Shown here in pieces: positions 36,235 to 46,064 of a stretch of 64,000 nt of DNA. Origin of the DNA: Calothrix sp. NIES-4101. Lineage in GTDB: Bacteria > Cyanobacteriota > Cyanobacteriia > Cyanobacteriales > Nostocaceae. The DNA is taken from the NCBI GenBank assembly GCA_004296455.1, contig AP018280.1, positions 6,188,794 to 6,252,793 on the forward strand, read 5' to 3'. The position numbers were made by a program, and so were the translations under genes. The notes under the pieces were generated by a model. That model saw only the letters and a list, made by a program, of their open reading frames with translations, did no database searches and was not told the DNA's origin. Numbering within the stretch: the first letter of the stretch is position 1; each line of letters starts with the position of its first letter.

Positions 36235-37707
36235 TTATAAAGTGGCTGATGTTACTGGTGCTGGTTGACGCATCGCCGTAATTACATCGGGAATCGTTTG
36301 GTTGAGATTTCCCGCACCCAAGAATAAGGCTAAATCACCAGGGCGCAATGTTTTGAGCAAATACTCGCAAATTGTGTCCAGATTGGGTTGATAATCAACG
36401 TGATGATGTTGTTTAGCGATTTCGACTGCTAATGTTTCGCCGCTAATTTGTTCTAAATTGGCTTCACCAGCGCTATAAATATCAGTGAGAACAACTAAAT
36501 CCGCATGTGCAAAGCTTCCCGCAAATTCGTCTAAAAACGCTAGCGTGCGACTATAACGGTGGGGTTGGAAAATTGCGACTACTCGCTGCCCAGGACATGC
36601 TTGTAGGCGTGCTGCTGCCAATGTCGCGCGAATTTCGCTAGGGTGGTGAGCATAGTCGTCGATAAAGGTAACACCATTAACTTCACCTCGGAACTCAAAT
36701 CGGCGGCGTGCACCTTCAAACGTTGCCAGTCCTTTGGCTATTTCACCAAATTCTAAACCTAAAGCGCGACCAACGGCGACGGAGGCAAGAGCATTACTCA
36801 GATTGTGACGACTCAGAAGCTTAACGGTGAGAACTCCTAGTGCTTTGCCCTTTTCCCAAACTAGCGCCCGAGTCCCTTCGGCATGATAATCAACGTCGGT
36901 GACATGGTAATCTGCGCCAGCATCAGGATATAAACTGTAGGTTATAGTTGGTTTGATGCGATCGCGTACCGTTTCGCAATCAATACAACCAATTACGGTT
37001 TTGCAACTTTGGGCAAAGGTTTGGAAAGTATCAATTACTTGCTCTAAAGTATCATAGTGGTCAGGGTGGTCTAGTTCAATATTGGTAATGATACCAATTT
37101 CCGGCGCATGTTTGACTAGTGAACCATCGGACTCATCAGCCTCTGCAACTAGATATTGACTTTCTCCCAGTCTAGCGTTACCTTCCCAAGCTTTGACTTC
37201 TCCACCAACTAATATAGTTGGATCAATACCAGCTTCCACTAACATGTAACCAATCATGCTACTGGTGGTGGTTTTTCCGTGAGTCCCGGCAACCGCAATA
37301 CTGTAATATTCAGCAATTAGGGCTGCAAGCACATCGGAACGGTGGAAAATTGGGCAACCTAACTCTATTGCCGCTTTGTATTCCAAATTATTTGTATTAA
37401 TAGCAGTTGAACATATTACTTGAGGCAATTGGGCGACATCATCTGCCGACAATTCACTTGAAGTATTTAATAATACTCCATCTACCGTTTTTTGGGGCTT
37501 AAAGAATTCGAGATTGCTTGCTTCTTGCTTACTAAAAATATGAGCGCCAATAGATTCCAACTTATGAGTTATGTGATTTGGACGTACATCCGAACCCGAT
37601 ACTGGTAGTTGCCGTTTTGCAATTACATAGGCAAGTGCAGACATTCCAATTCCGCCAATACCAATGAAATGAAAAGGTCTACCGTTAAAATCTACAACAT
37701 TTTTCAT
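36235..37707 (-). CDS. murC: UDP-N-acetylmuramate-L-alanine ligase
   Basis: 490 aa. HFIGIGGIGMSALAYV Rossmann start, ATP loop AVAGTHGKTTTSSM, and DDYAHHPSEIRATL in the central/C-terminal domain, all MurC hallmarks. Adds L-Ala to UDP-MurNAc in the cytoplasm. GGAGTAATTTC ribosome-binding site upstream. First gene of the murC-murB unit; divergent from gap2 across 1 kb. Confidence 0.98.
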   Translation of the reverse strand: MKNVVDFNGRPFHFIGIGGIGMSALAYVIAKRQLPVSGSDVRPNHITHKLESIGAHIFSKQEASNLEFFKPQKTVDGVLLNTSSELSADDVAQLPQVICSTAINTNNLEYKAAIELGCPIFHRSDVLAALIAEYYSIAVAGTHGKTTTSSMIGYMLVEAGIDPTILVGGEVKAWEGNARLGESQYLVAEADESDGSLVKHAPEIGIITNIELDHPDHYDTLEQVIDTFQTFAQSCKTVIGCIDCETVRDRIKPTITYSLYPDAGADYHVTDVDYHAEGTRALVWEKGKALGVLTVKLLSRHNLSNALASVAVGRALGLEFGEIAKGLATFEGARRRFEFRGEVNGVTFIDDYAHHPSEIRATLAAARLQACPGQRVVAIFQPHRYSRTLAFLDEFAGSFAHADLVVLTDIYSAGEANLEQISGETLAVEIAKQHHHVDYQPNLDTICEYLLKTLRPGDLALFLGAGNLNQTIPDVITAMRQPAPVTSATL

Positions 37708-38747
37708 TTTGAAATTACTCCTCTAACACCACACCACACCGGAATCAAAAATAACACGGGTATCATAACAGGTCTTTAATTCTTAGAGATACTGCTGATT
37801 TATCACTTTTGAAATCTTTTGCACGAAATATTACTTCCTTACAAATCGACTCATTGAAGATGATTTTACCCGCACTTACATTTTTTCTCTGACTATATCA
37901 ATATTTCGTTTATTCTGATATTTTCTCTACAATCGGGACGCATAAGGCTGCGATCGTAAATACATAATTTTGCTGATTTCCACACTTTGCCATCTGCTAA
38001 ACTTTTGTTCGGCTTAGTTATTCATTGCTGAAAAAAAATCAGCAAACAGGAAAATGTATGTCCAAGGCTTTGTTTTGTATAAGTTAAGTAGGCTCCTGCT
38101 GATAGGGGACATTTAATCCTAGCCGATGCAGCAAAAATCAGCTATCAATTTAGCATTTTTAGTCAAAATTCAGGTTGTGTAATCCTCCTTAATTTTTTTC
38201 AGTAAAAGCAAGTCTAGATATATTCCCACATGTATTTAGGTAAATTCAGGCCAAATTTTAGATTTAAATACATGTTTTGATTCAAAATTCGGCATGAAGA
38301 ATGTTTGAACGAGTTTTGTGACAAGCAGTAAATAGGTATTATGTCGTAGGCAATGGCTTTGCCCTCACCCATACAAAAAGCCCTATCAATATACTATTCC
38401 CCAGTTCTCGTCAAAAATCTTCTTTAGGCTGTATCCCATATAGTGCCAAACTTCCAGGTGGTGAGAATATAACTTAAACTTGGTTAATGTGCAAGCAAAC
38501 AGAGCCACTACTTATAAAGTCGAGCATATTAGCATATACTCGCACTTATTGCATACACCTTGCGGACAATATTTGTCAAGCTTGATATACAACCAGGAAA
38601 AAAAAACCTAAGGAGGTAAGGTAGATTCTATAAACATATTTTTTTTGGAGAATCTAACACTTAATAGTTATAAATACTCCCCCTTTGCGATATGATTGGG
38701 GTCATAAGTAGCATTTCATTAGGCATAAATACAGAGGGCAAGACGCA
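37708..38747. other. 1-kb divergent regulatory region between murC and gap2
   Basis: No gene found. Holds an isolated AAGGAGGTAAGG at 38609-38620 not followed by any reading frame, then a hairpin TAGATTCT (38622-38629) / AGAATCTA (38649-38656) enclosing an A/T loop with eight T. The hairpin ends 92 nt before the gap2 start, so it probably lies in the gap2 leader RNA. A stretch at ~38338-38370 (GTCGTAGGCAATGGCTTTGCC) looks like a dispersed repeat. Confidence 0.5.
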
Positions 38748-39761
38748 GTGATTAGAGTTGCAATCAACGGTTTCGGTCGCATTGGGCGTAACTTTGCGCG
38801 TTGCTGGGTGGGTCGGGAAAATAGCAACATTGAACTTGTTGCCATTAACGACACATCCGATCCAAAAACTAACGCGCACCTACTCAAGTACGACACCATG
38901 CTTGGGAAAATCAAAAATGCTGAAATTACCGCCGATGATAACTCGATTATCATGAACGGTAAAACAGTTAAGTGTGTATCGGACCGGAACCCGGAAAACT
39001 TGCCCTGGAAAGAGTGGGGAATTGACTTAATTATCGAGGCGACGGGTGTATTTACATCCAAAGAAGGCGCATTGAAGCACGTCAATGCTGGCGCTAAAAA
39101 GGTTCTAATTACCGCTCCGGGCAAAAACGAAGATGGTACGTTTGTAATGGGTGTAAATCATCATGATTACGACCATAACATTCACCATATCATCAGTAAT
39201 GCAAGCTGTACTACGAACTGCTTGGCTCCGATCGCGAAAGTGTTGCATGAGAGATTCAACATTATTAAAGGCACCATGACAACTACCCACAGTTATACTG
39301 GTGACCAACGAATTCTTGATGCTAGCCACCGCGATTTGAGAAGAGCTAGAGCAGCAGCAGTAAATATTGTACCAACCTCGACTGGGGCAGCTAAAGCTGT
39401 AGCTTTAGTACTTCCTGATTTGAAGGGCAAATTGAACGGTGTGGCGCTGCGCGTACCCACTCCCAACGTCTCGATGGTGGACTTTGTGGTTCAGGTTGAG
39501 AAGCGCACTATCACAGAAGAAGTTAACGAAGCACTCAAACATGCTTCTGAAAACGATTTGAAAGGAATTCTTGCCTATAGTGAGTTGCCTTTAGTTTCTT
39601 CTGATTACCAAGGTACTGATGAATCTTCTATTGTTGATGCTAACTTGACAATGGTCATGGGTAGCGACATGGTGAAGGTTATGGCTTGGTATGATAACGA
39701 GTGGGGCTATAGCCAACGTGTACTTGACTTAGCGGAATTAGTTGCTGCTAAGTGGGCGTAA
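38748..39761 (+). CDS. gap2: Glyceraldehyde-3-phosphate dehydrogenase, Gap2 type
   Basis: 337 aa, GTG start. Rossmann start [17 protein letters not shown], catalytic Cys in [12 protein letters not shown], and [19 protein letters not shown]. The sequence belongs to the Gap2/GapA-B branch, which uses NADPH or NADH in the Calvin cycle of cyanobacteria and plastids. GTG is chosen because no ATG precedes the glycine-rich loop. A long leader with a hairpin precedes it. Confidence 0.95.
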   Translation: MIRVAINGFGRIGRNFARCWVGRENSNIELVAINDTSDPKTNAHLLKYDTMLGKIKNAEITADDNSIIMNGKTVKCVSDRNPENLPWKEWGIDLIIEATGVFTSKEGALKHVNAGAKKVLITAPGKNEDGTFVMGVNHHDYDHNIHHIISNASCTTNCLAPIAKVLHERFNIIKGTMTTTHSYTGDQRILDASHRDLRRARAAAVNIVPTSTGAAKAVALVLPDLKGKLNGVALRVPTPNVSMVDFVVQVEKRTITEEVNEALKHASENDLKGILAYSELPLVSSDYQGTDESSIVDANLTMVMGSDMVKVMAWYDNEWGYSQRVLDLAELVAAKWA

Positions 39762-39801
39762 AATTCAGGCGGCAATTAAGAGTTAGAAGTTGAGATTTAG
39801 G

Positions 39802-39847
39802 AGTTAGAAGTAATAATTTTCAACTCATAACTTTATAACTTCTAACT
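39802..39847. terminator. Hairpin between convergent gap2 and thiL
   Basis: AGTTAGAAGT (39802-39811, also repeated at 39781-39790) pairs with ACTTCTAACT (39838-39847). It lies 40 nt after gap2 and ends 15 nt before the thiL stop. Probable bidirectional terminator built from a tandem repeat. Confidence 0.55.
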
Positions 39848-39862
39848 TATAAACCCTGACTA

Positions 39863-40891
39863 TCACTCATCTAAATTATCACTAAAATGTTGAAATCCCC
39901 GATTAAGCGTCAAAACTTGGTCGGGATTCGTGTTTGTTTGATCTTGTAATATTACTTGCGTATCTGAGGTAATAATTCCAATAATTGCGGCGTTATTACC
40001 GACTTGCTGAACGAAAATTTCCGCTATTTGATGGGGCATACACAGCACTAATTCAAAATCTTCGCCACCGTAAAGTGTATATTCTAAAATTTGTGCGGGT
40101 GTAAGCGAGTTTTGCAAGGCTTGGGGAACTGGGATTTTTTGCCATTCTAAAATCGCACCCACATGACTCGCATGGCAAATTTGTAGGATGGCATCCGCTA
40201 AACCATCGCTACTATCCATTCCGGATACAGAGATAGTATCGGGAAGCATACACTGTCTAGCTTCCAGAGTATTCCAGAGTATTGGTAATACATCAAGACG
40301 GGGCTGGGGACGTTGGTGAGCGCGAATTAAGGCTTGTTGATCTATTGGGTTGATACTTTGCCGTAATTCCCGCTTGAGGAGCAATTCTAAGCCTGCACGG
40401 GAAGCTCCATGAACACCAGTAATAACGATCGCATCGCCAACTTTTGCTGTGTTGCGGCGAATCACACGTTGGGGGCAAATTTCCCCAAAGGCGGTAATCG
40501 CAATAGTTGTAATGGGCGATCGCACTAAATCTCCGCCGACAATTGCTGTATCATACTTTTGCAAGCATTCTGTCATTCCTTGGTATAAACGCTCAACCCA
40601 ATCAACTTCTCGGTCTCTTGGCAAACCTAAGCCGACAGTAATGCCCAAGGGTGAAGCACCCATAGCTGCTAAATCAGATAGATTTGCTGCCGCAGAACGC
40701 CAGCCTACATCTTCTGGTTTAGTAGTAATTTCACTGAAGTGAATATTGTCAATTAATACATCAGTTGTTACTACTAAAGAGCGATCGGGATTCATTTTTA
40801 GTACTGCTGCATCATCACCAATAATATCCGCAGGACAAAAACGTTGGAGAATTTTTAAAAGTCCTTGTTCGCCAATATCGCTGACTTTCAT
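39863..40891 (-). CDS. thiL: Thiamine-monophosphate kinase
   Basis: 342 aa. AIR synthase-like fold: IGDDAAVLKMNPDRSLVVTTD, NLSDLAAMGASPLG, GVHGASRAGLELLL and SGMDSSDGLADAILQ. Converts thiamine monophosphate to the diphosphate cofactor. Convergent with gap2. Complete and of normal length. Confidence 0.96.
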   Translation of the reverse strand: MKVSDIGEQGLLKILQRFCPADIIGDDAAVLKMNPDRSLVVTTDVLIDNIHFSEITTKPEDVGWRSAAANLSDLAAMGASPLGITVGLGLPRDREVDWVERLYQGMTECLQKYDTAIVGGDLVRSPITTIAITAFGEICPQRVIRRNTAKVGDAIVITGVHGASRAGLELLLKRELRQSINPIDQQALIRAHQRPQPRLDVLPILWNTLEARQCMLPDTISVSGMDSSDGLADAILQICHASHVGAILEWQKIPVPQALQNSLTPAQILEYTLYGGEDFELVLCMPHQIAEIFVQQVGNNAAIIGIITSDTQVILQDQTNTNPDQVLTLNRGFQHFSDNLDE

Positions 40892-41146
40892 TTTTGCATT
40901 TAATTTGAATTTAATAGTGAATAATGATGCATAGTTGGAATTAGATAATTATATAGCGGTTCCAAATCTGGTGAAGTACATTTTCCAAGCTAATAACCTT
41001 TTCCTACGAGACTTAAATATACCTCAGTAGCTTAGGAACGGCTATATTATTTTTGACTTGTACAGTCAGTTTTGAAAGCATATAACTTTGTTAGAATATA
41101 CTGAATTGATGAGGAAAATAGTTAATACTCAAAAAATATATTTCCC

Positions 41147-41172
41147 TTTCCGACTTCTTAAGAAGTCGGAAA
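41147..41172. terminator. 26-bp perfect palindrome after the cyclophilin gene
   Basis: TTTCCGACTTCTT followed by its exact reverse complement, 15 nt after the stop codon of the minus-strand cyclophilin gene. On that strand it is followed by GGGAAATATATTTTTT. Works as a terminator stem; symmetry also allows plus-strand function for anything from the thiL side. Confidence 0.7.
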
Positions 41173-41187
41173 TCCCAAAATCTCAAT

Positions 41188-42330
41188 TTACACACTTGGC
41201 TCTTGTAGGTTTTCTAAGCCATCAATGACTTTTGCAGAAATGATTTTGTCGCCAGCTTTGAGTTCGTCTAATACTTCTTGCCCTTCCGTTAAATAGCCAA
41301 AAATTGCGTACCTTCCATCTAATAAATTACGTCCGGCAGGTGTTAATTCTGGTTCAAATAAGAAAAAGAAAAATTGAGAAGAGCCACCATTAACATCACG
41401 TTCTGGGCGTGCTAAAGCCAACGCTCCAAAGGATGAAAAAGGTAGTACGGGCATGTCTGTATATCGTCCAGCTTCTTCTAAGGTAATACCATAAGTTGGC
41501 TTTTTATCACCTTCTACTAATACTTCAAAGGGAACTGCTCGATATTTCTTCGTTTTAGGATCTATAAAACCATCAGCATCCTTTGGTTTTCCTGTTTGTA
41601 AAACGTAGGATTCTTCCGAGCGGGTAAATTCTAAACCATCATAAAAACCGCGTTTAACTAAATCAACAAAATTCCCAGCAGTCACAGGAGCGCTATAACC
41701 ATCCAGAACCATTGTTAAATCGCCCTTGCTGGTTTTCATTGCCACAGTCGCACGTCCTTTTAATTGTGGCAAATTGCTATATTCACTAGGGACTTCATAG
41801 GGAAATCCTTTTACCATTGCTTGCTCTAATTCACCAACTAAATTGAGAACTTCAGCGCGTTTTTCTTTGACTTTTTCTTTATCTTTTGTTTCCGCAAGTT
41901 CTTGGAGGGAAGCAACACCTGTTTTAATTTGTGCAATTAAAGTTTGTGCTTCTGTTTGCCGTGCTTCTGGAACACTAGAGAGGATTTTTTCTGGTTTTTC
42001 CAGTAGGCGAGATGCTTTTTTCACGTCGCTACTAACTGCACTCCAACGTTTATTGGCACGAAGTTGGTTAGAAATGTCCTCAATACTTGCCTGGAGTTGT
42101 CGCACGGGTTTATTGTCAATGGGAAGTGCGTAACGCAATAGTGCTTTTCCATCGGTAATAGCGTTTCCAGCAGGTAATGCAGCATATGCGGGAGTCCACC
42201 CAACTGTGGTTATACCTAAAAATAGAGTTAGTGATAGCAGTAAAGTCAGCTTTTTCCTGAGGCTGTTCTTTAAGCTATTCTTGAGTTTGGCTTTTAATAA
42301 ATTCAACATGGAATCACTCAAACGCAGCAT
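41188..42330 (-). CDS. TLP40/CYP38-type peptidyl-prolyl isomerase, thylakoid lumen
   Basis: 380 aa. Signal peptide (LTLLLSLTLFLGITTVGWTPAYA) after a basic n-region, then an N-terminal helical bundle (~50-170) and a C-terminal cyclophilin domain (MKTSKGDLTMVLDGYSAPVTAGNFVDLVKRGFYDG onward, with SSQFFFFLFEPELTPAGRNLLDGRYAIFGYL). This architecture is that of spinach TLP40 and Arabidopsis CYP38, needed for PSII assembly, and of the Anabaena 40-kDa cyclophilin. An internal ATG 7 codons in (MLNLLKAK) could be the real start. Confidence 0.92.
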   Translation of the reverse strand: MLRLSDSMLNLLKAKLKNSLKNSLRKKLTLLLSLTLFLGITTVGWTPAYAALPAGNAITDGKALLRYALPIDNKPVRQLQASIEDISNQLRANKRWSAVSSDVKKASRLLEKPEKILSSVPEARQTEAQTLIAQIKTGVASLQELAETKDKEKVKEKRAEVLNLVGELEQAMVKGFPYEVPSEYSNLPQLKGRATVAMKTSKGDLTMVLDGYSAPVTAGNFVDLVKRGFYDGLEFTRSEESYVLQTGKPKDADGFIDPKTKKYRAVPFEVLVEGDKKPTYGITLEEAGRYTDMPVLPFSSFGALALARPERDVNGGSSQFFFFLFEPELTPAGRNLLDGRYAIFGYLTEGQEVLDELKAGDKIISAKVIDGLENLQEPSV

Positions 42331-42909
42331 TAATTATTATCAACTGGGTGTAACCCATTCATAATCTTCCCACAGGAAAGTGCATGGTTAATGAGGATGA
42401 GGGTTCCTAATGTTGAATTGATGTGGAGATAGGGAGATGGAAAGACTGGGAAGATGAGAATCCATCAAGCTATTAGCTGTTCCAGCAGTTTCTGCTTGTA
42501 GGAGATACTCTTGGAGAAAAGATGATTGGGGATGAGAAATTTACATAAATATTAAGAATACTCTTTGCTATGGCTTGAGTAAGATGACTTTTAACTTTAA
42601 CCGACTATTTGATAGATAACTCATATCATCATGTAGTAGTTAGCAGCCAGAGAGAAAGCGGTGAGCTTTTCCGACAAGAGCGATCGCATGAAAGGTTATT
42701 GATATAATTAAGATAGTTTAAACGAGGTAAAATCTAGTTTAATAATAGGTAATTAAAAGATTACAAATTAAAGTAAGGTAGCCTCGATAATCAAGTTTGG
42801 TCATTAATTACTTGAGCAAAATTTTAGAAAAAAGTTGCAGATAAGTAAGCAAACTATGTAAATGATTTGGTAAGCTGAAAACGCTGGTACGAGAAGTGAG
42901 TCTGACCTT
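42331..42909. other. Divergent region, cyclophilin and metallophosphoesterase genes
   Basis: Around 42425-42460 there is a GATAGGGAGATGG-type purine-rich phrase shared with other spacers. One HIP1-like GAGCGATCGCATG at ~42680. No gene or strong hairpin seen. Confidence 0.4.
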
Positions 42910-43746
42910 ATGCACTGGTTGTTGTCTGGAGCATTGAGTGTAGAAAAACTAACGGTTAAGATTCCTGATTTACCACCATCATTAGATGGCGTAAGATTAG
43001 TGCAATTATCTGACTTACATTATGATGGTTTACGTTTATCTAACCAAATGTTAGAAAAGGCGATCGCAATTTGCAATGGTGCGGAAGCAGATTTAATTGT
43101 ACTTACTGGTGATTATGTTACTGATGATCCATCACCAATTTACCAGCTAGTCAAACACCTAAAAAATCTCCAAGCCACAGGTGGTATTTACGCTGTTTTG
43201 GGTAATCATGATGTTTACTATCAGCATTCTCAAACTGTAATTACTGATGCCTTCACTAATATTGGTATTCAAGTATTATGGAACGAAATTGCTTATCCAC
43301 TGGGTCAAGATTTAGCAATTGTTGGACTTGCTGATTATTGGTCGGGAGAGTTTAAACCAGCACAAGTAATGCAATTAGTTGATGAGGCAATCCCTCGCAT
43401 TGTTTTGTCTCATAACCCAGATACAGCAGAGTTTCTCCAAAAATGGCGCGTGGATTTACAATTATCTGGTCATACCCACGGCTCACAAATTGTTATTCCA
43501 GGTGTTGGCCCTTTAGTCGTTTATTACAACAAATTCACTCGTAAAATTAACCGCAAAGTCCGCAAGTACATACCATTCTTACGGGCTAATTGTGGTAAAG
43601 TTGTGCGTCATTGGGAATGGGCGCAAGGGTTCCACACAATCGGTACAAATCAACTTTATGTTAATCGTGGTTTAGGAACATATCCCCCTGGAAGATTATT
43701 CTGTCCTCCAGAAGTGACTATTATTACTTTAGTTACGAGTATGTAG
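42910..43746 (+). CDS. Metallophosphoesterase (YkuE/YaeI-like)
   Basis: 278 aa. All calcineurin-like motifs: LSDLHYDG, VLTGDYVTD, GNHDVYY, LSHNPD and GHTHGSQ. N-terminal hydrophobic residues (MHWLLSGAL) are short. The extension YYNKFTRKINRKVRKYIPFLRAN near the C-terminus is basic and could bind membrane or RNA. Probably a phosphodiesterase; substrate unknown. Confidence 0.9.
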   Translation: MHWLLSGALSVEKLTVKIPDLPPSLDGVRLVQLSDLHYDGLRLSNQMLEKAIAICNGAEADLIVLTGDYVTDDPSPIYQLVKHLKNLQATGGIYAVLGNHDVYYQHSQTVITDAFTNIGIQVLWNEIAYPLGQDLAIVGLADYWSGEFKPAQVMQLVDEAIPRIVLSHNPDTAEFLQKWRVDLQLSGHTHGSQIVIPGVGPLVVYYNKFTRKINRKVRKYIPFLRANCGKVVRHWEWAQGFHTIGTNQLYVNRGLGTYPPGRLFCPPEVTIITLVTSM

Positions 43747-43765
43747 TGTCACAATTTCCTTGGCA

Positions 43766-44554
43766 TTAAATTGGTAAATTGTCTGGATCAAGACCTTGCG
43801 ATCGCAAATATTCGGCTAATTTTTCTGCTCGTTGGCGTTCAGATTCCGCCCGTTGGCGTTCAGATTCTGCTCGTTGGCGTTCAGATTCCGCGATTTCTGC
43901 CTGGGTAGGTATCCAACCCTGATGATTATACCAACGTAGCCACAAACGCGGGAAACCTTGATAATTCCCTTGCCATAGTCCTAAGCCTATTTCTAATTCT
44001 TCAAACCAGAAGCGTTTTTCGGTCAAGTTTTCTGGTAAAGGTACAGCTTGATAGCGACTACCATTTAACTTAAACACACGTAAATTATTTGTATAGCGGT
44101 CATAAACTACATAATAAGGAACCGCCAAAATCCGCTCATAAACTTCCCATTTTGTTGGGGGTTTACTTACATCCCGTAATGTTTCTCCTAAATCTTCGGC
44201 TTCAGTACCAGGGGAGAGCAATTCTACCATTAAAAATGGACGTACTCCTTCTTGCCAGACAACATAACTCCACCTCAAATCATTTTCCCATTCGGGAGCG
44301 ACACCAACTACCAAATACCAATCAGGACGTTTGTACCAATTAGTATGGCGGGGATCATAGTAAAGATTTAAGTCACTGGGCGTAAATATTTCCGATGTAT
44401 CGATATTTGGAGGTTGACAAGTTTCTGATAATAAATTCGCCTGGAGGCGATGAAATTCATCCGGCAAACCAGATTCTCCTATTTCCTCGCTTGGCAAATC
44501 GTACATTGTGGGCAGAGTTTCCCTGGCGGGACGTGGGGGAATTGGTTCGTACAT
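43766..44554 (-). CDS. Uma2/DUF820 family protein (PD-(D/E)XK-like)
   Basis: 262 aa. Matches the large cyanobacterial DUF820 family: DLNLYYDPRHTNWYKRPDWYLVVGV and PFLMVELLSPGTEAEDLG carry the P-D-x and E-x-x-S-P motifs of the restriction-endonuclease fold. C-terminus has a tandem AESERQR heptapeptide repeated three times, forming a charged helix, then KLAEYLRSQGLDPDNLPI, a common tail in this family. Often present in many copies per genome; function unproven. Confidence 0.88.
   Translation of the reverse strand: MYEPIPPRPARETLPTMYDLPSEEIGESGLPDEFHRLQANLLSETCQPPNIDTSEIFTPSDLNLYYDPRHTNWYKRPDWYLVVGVAPEWENDLRWSYVVWQEGVRPFLMVELLSPGTEAEDLGETLRDVSKPPTKWEVYERILAVPYYVVYDRYTNNLRVFKLNGSRYQAVPLPENLTEKRFWFEELEIGLGLWQGNYQGFPRLWLRWYNHQGWIPTQAEIAESERQRAESERQRAESERQRAEKLAEYLRSQGLDPDNLPI
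43830..43892 (-). repeat. In-frame tandem repeat, 3 x 21 bp
   Basis: Three copies of CGTTGGCGTTCAGATTC plus four variable bases at 43830, 43851 and 43872, encoding heptapeptide AESERQR in the DUF820 protein. Differences are synonymous (TCC/TCT, GCC/GCT). Expansion or contraction keeps frame. Confidence 0.95.
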
Positions 44555-45226
44555 AGCACAATTAGCTGTTGCATAGTCATTTCATTTTAGCTATTTTGTT
44601 GTCAGTAATTACCGATTAATTTAGTGCATATATGATTAACCGCTAAAAGCTATGATCGATTTTCACCAGTAGCTTTTAGCGGTTATTAAAAAATATGGGC
44701 TTAATTCGTAAAAGTAGGAAATTCAGTGGAAGCAACTCAACTAAGGTGGACAAAGTTCGCAATCAAAAACCTGTTTTTGTAGTATTTACTATCATGCATC
44801 CTAATTCTTATAGCTAGGCAGGCATTTCGGTTGTGCGTTCAATAACCTCCAATACAATCTAGTAAGTGAAAATCAAGGCGAAAACACATATACTAGGACG
44901 CAACTACATAACAGCGATCGCGATAATATTAAAGCTCGGAGGCACTGGCTTCAATATTTGATTGGCTTTTTGTCTGGTTGAAATCTTTATCTGTGCCTTG
45001 TTTATAAATTATCACTCTTATCCTGAATTTAACCATATATTTACCAAAGTTGATGACTGTTTACTTTTTGCAAACTATTCGCAGTTCAGGTTTATATTCA
45101 TAGGAGTAATTACTCTCTTAATAATATTTAGAAGTTACCATCTGAGAGTTTTGTTTTGTAAGACAAAATCTGATTGAGGATGGGTATATGCTTTGTAAAA
45201 CTTAATATTTAAGCTAAATTTTCGGC
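44555..45226. other. Intergenic region with doubtful 71-codon frame
   Basis: Plus-strand frame 44962-45177 (TTG start, MAFCLVEIFICALFIN...) has two hydrophobic stretches and several Cys but no ribosome-binding site; I rate it unlikely (about 0.2). Two copies of the sequence TAGCTTTTAGCGGTTA/TTAACCGCTAAAAGCTA at 44637-44653 and 44670-44686 form an inverted repeat around ~44660. Confidence 0.4.
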
Positions 45227-45985
45227 TTATTTGCGTTTGAAGCGGAACCAATTTTGAAATACTTGATTAAATGTATTGCAAATGCGATCGCGGTAGCCAG
45301 TTCCTCTAGGAGTATTGTGTACCGAAGATTTAGGCTGATATGTGCTTCTAGGGGGGGAACTAGAGTAAGTTGGGGGTGCTGTTGGTGATGCTGCTGGCGG
45401 TTGACGATACTGACTCCGAAAATGCAGTTCGAGTTGTTTCGCTTTGGTTAAATCTGCTGTTGCGCGTAGTTCATAACCCAGTTGCGAACAAAGTAACCCA
45501 CGATATTTGTAAGCTTCAATGTAATAGGGATTAATCCGAATCGCTTGGGTAAAGTCGTTAATCGCATCCTCGTATTTACCCAATCTCACATTTTCAATCC
45601 CATATTCATAAAATCTTTCTGCACTTGAAGCTTTTTGTTGTGGATTCGCTGGGTTTGTGTTTTCTGGTTTGGGACTAACTTTTGTCTTAGTTTTTATTGG
45701 GGGAGAATATTGAGAATTCGGGGGAGTTGAAGCCTGGGTTTTCGGTTGGGGATTTCTTGTCGGCGGAATTACATCACTTGCGGCATCCGACTTGAGCTTT
45801 TTATAAGCAGCATTAATAATCTTAGTTCTTTCTTCAGCTTCCTGCTTTTTCACAGTATCGGTAAAGCCATCAGGATGCCAAATTTTCATCAACTGTCGAT
45901 AAGCCTGCTTGATTTCCTCTTGCGAAGCACCTGGCATTAAGCTGAGAACCTCATAAGCACGATAAATATCCATGCGATCGCTCAT
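45227..45985 (-). CDS. J-domain protein with TPR repeats
   Basis: 252 aa. J domain at residues ~7-65 with the HPD motif in KIWHPDGF, giving a DnaK-stimulating co-chaperone. Pro-rich linker (~72-115), then TPR motifs (RFYEYGIENVRLGKYEDAIN and YIEAYKYRGLLCSQLGYELRA) for protein binding, and a Pro/Ser-rich tail. Class C J-protein; client unknown. Same direction as and 79 nt after the WD40 gene. Confidence 0.9.
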   Translation of the reverse strand: MSDRMDIYRAYEVLSLMPGASQEEIKQAYRQLMKIWHPDGFTDTVKKQEAEERTKIINAAYKKLKSDAASDVIPPTRNPQPKTQASTPPNSQYSPPIKTKTKVSPKPENTNPANPQQKASSAERFYEYGIENVRLGKYEDAINDFTQAIRINPYYIEAYKYRGLLCSQLGYELRATADLTKAKQLELHFRSQYRQPPAASPTAPPTYSSSPPRSTYQPKSSVHNTPRGTGYRDRICNTFNQVFQNWFRFKRK

Positions 45986-46064
45986 AATATAGGAAATTAA
46001 GCAACACTTGTGAATCTATTTTAACAAGGGAAAAAGGGGACGCAAAATATTCTGATTTGCCCAA

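Noticed and set aside
37715-37740. Yfr1-like ACTCCTC motif
   Set aside because: It is the complement of the murC ribosome-binding site and lacks the ACTCCTCACAC core and flanking hairpins.
44962-45177. 71-codon TTG-started frame
   Set aside because: Hydrophobic but with no ribosome-binding site; kept only as a note in the spacer entry.
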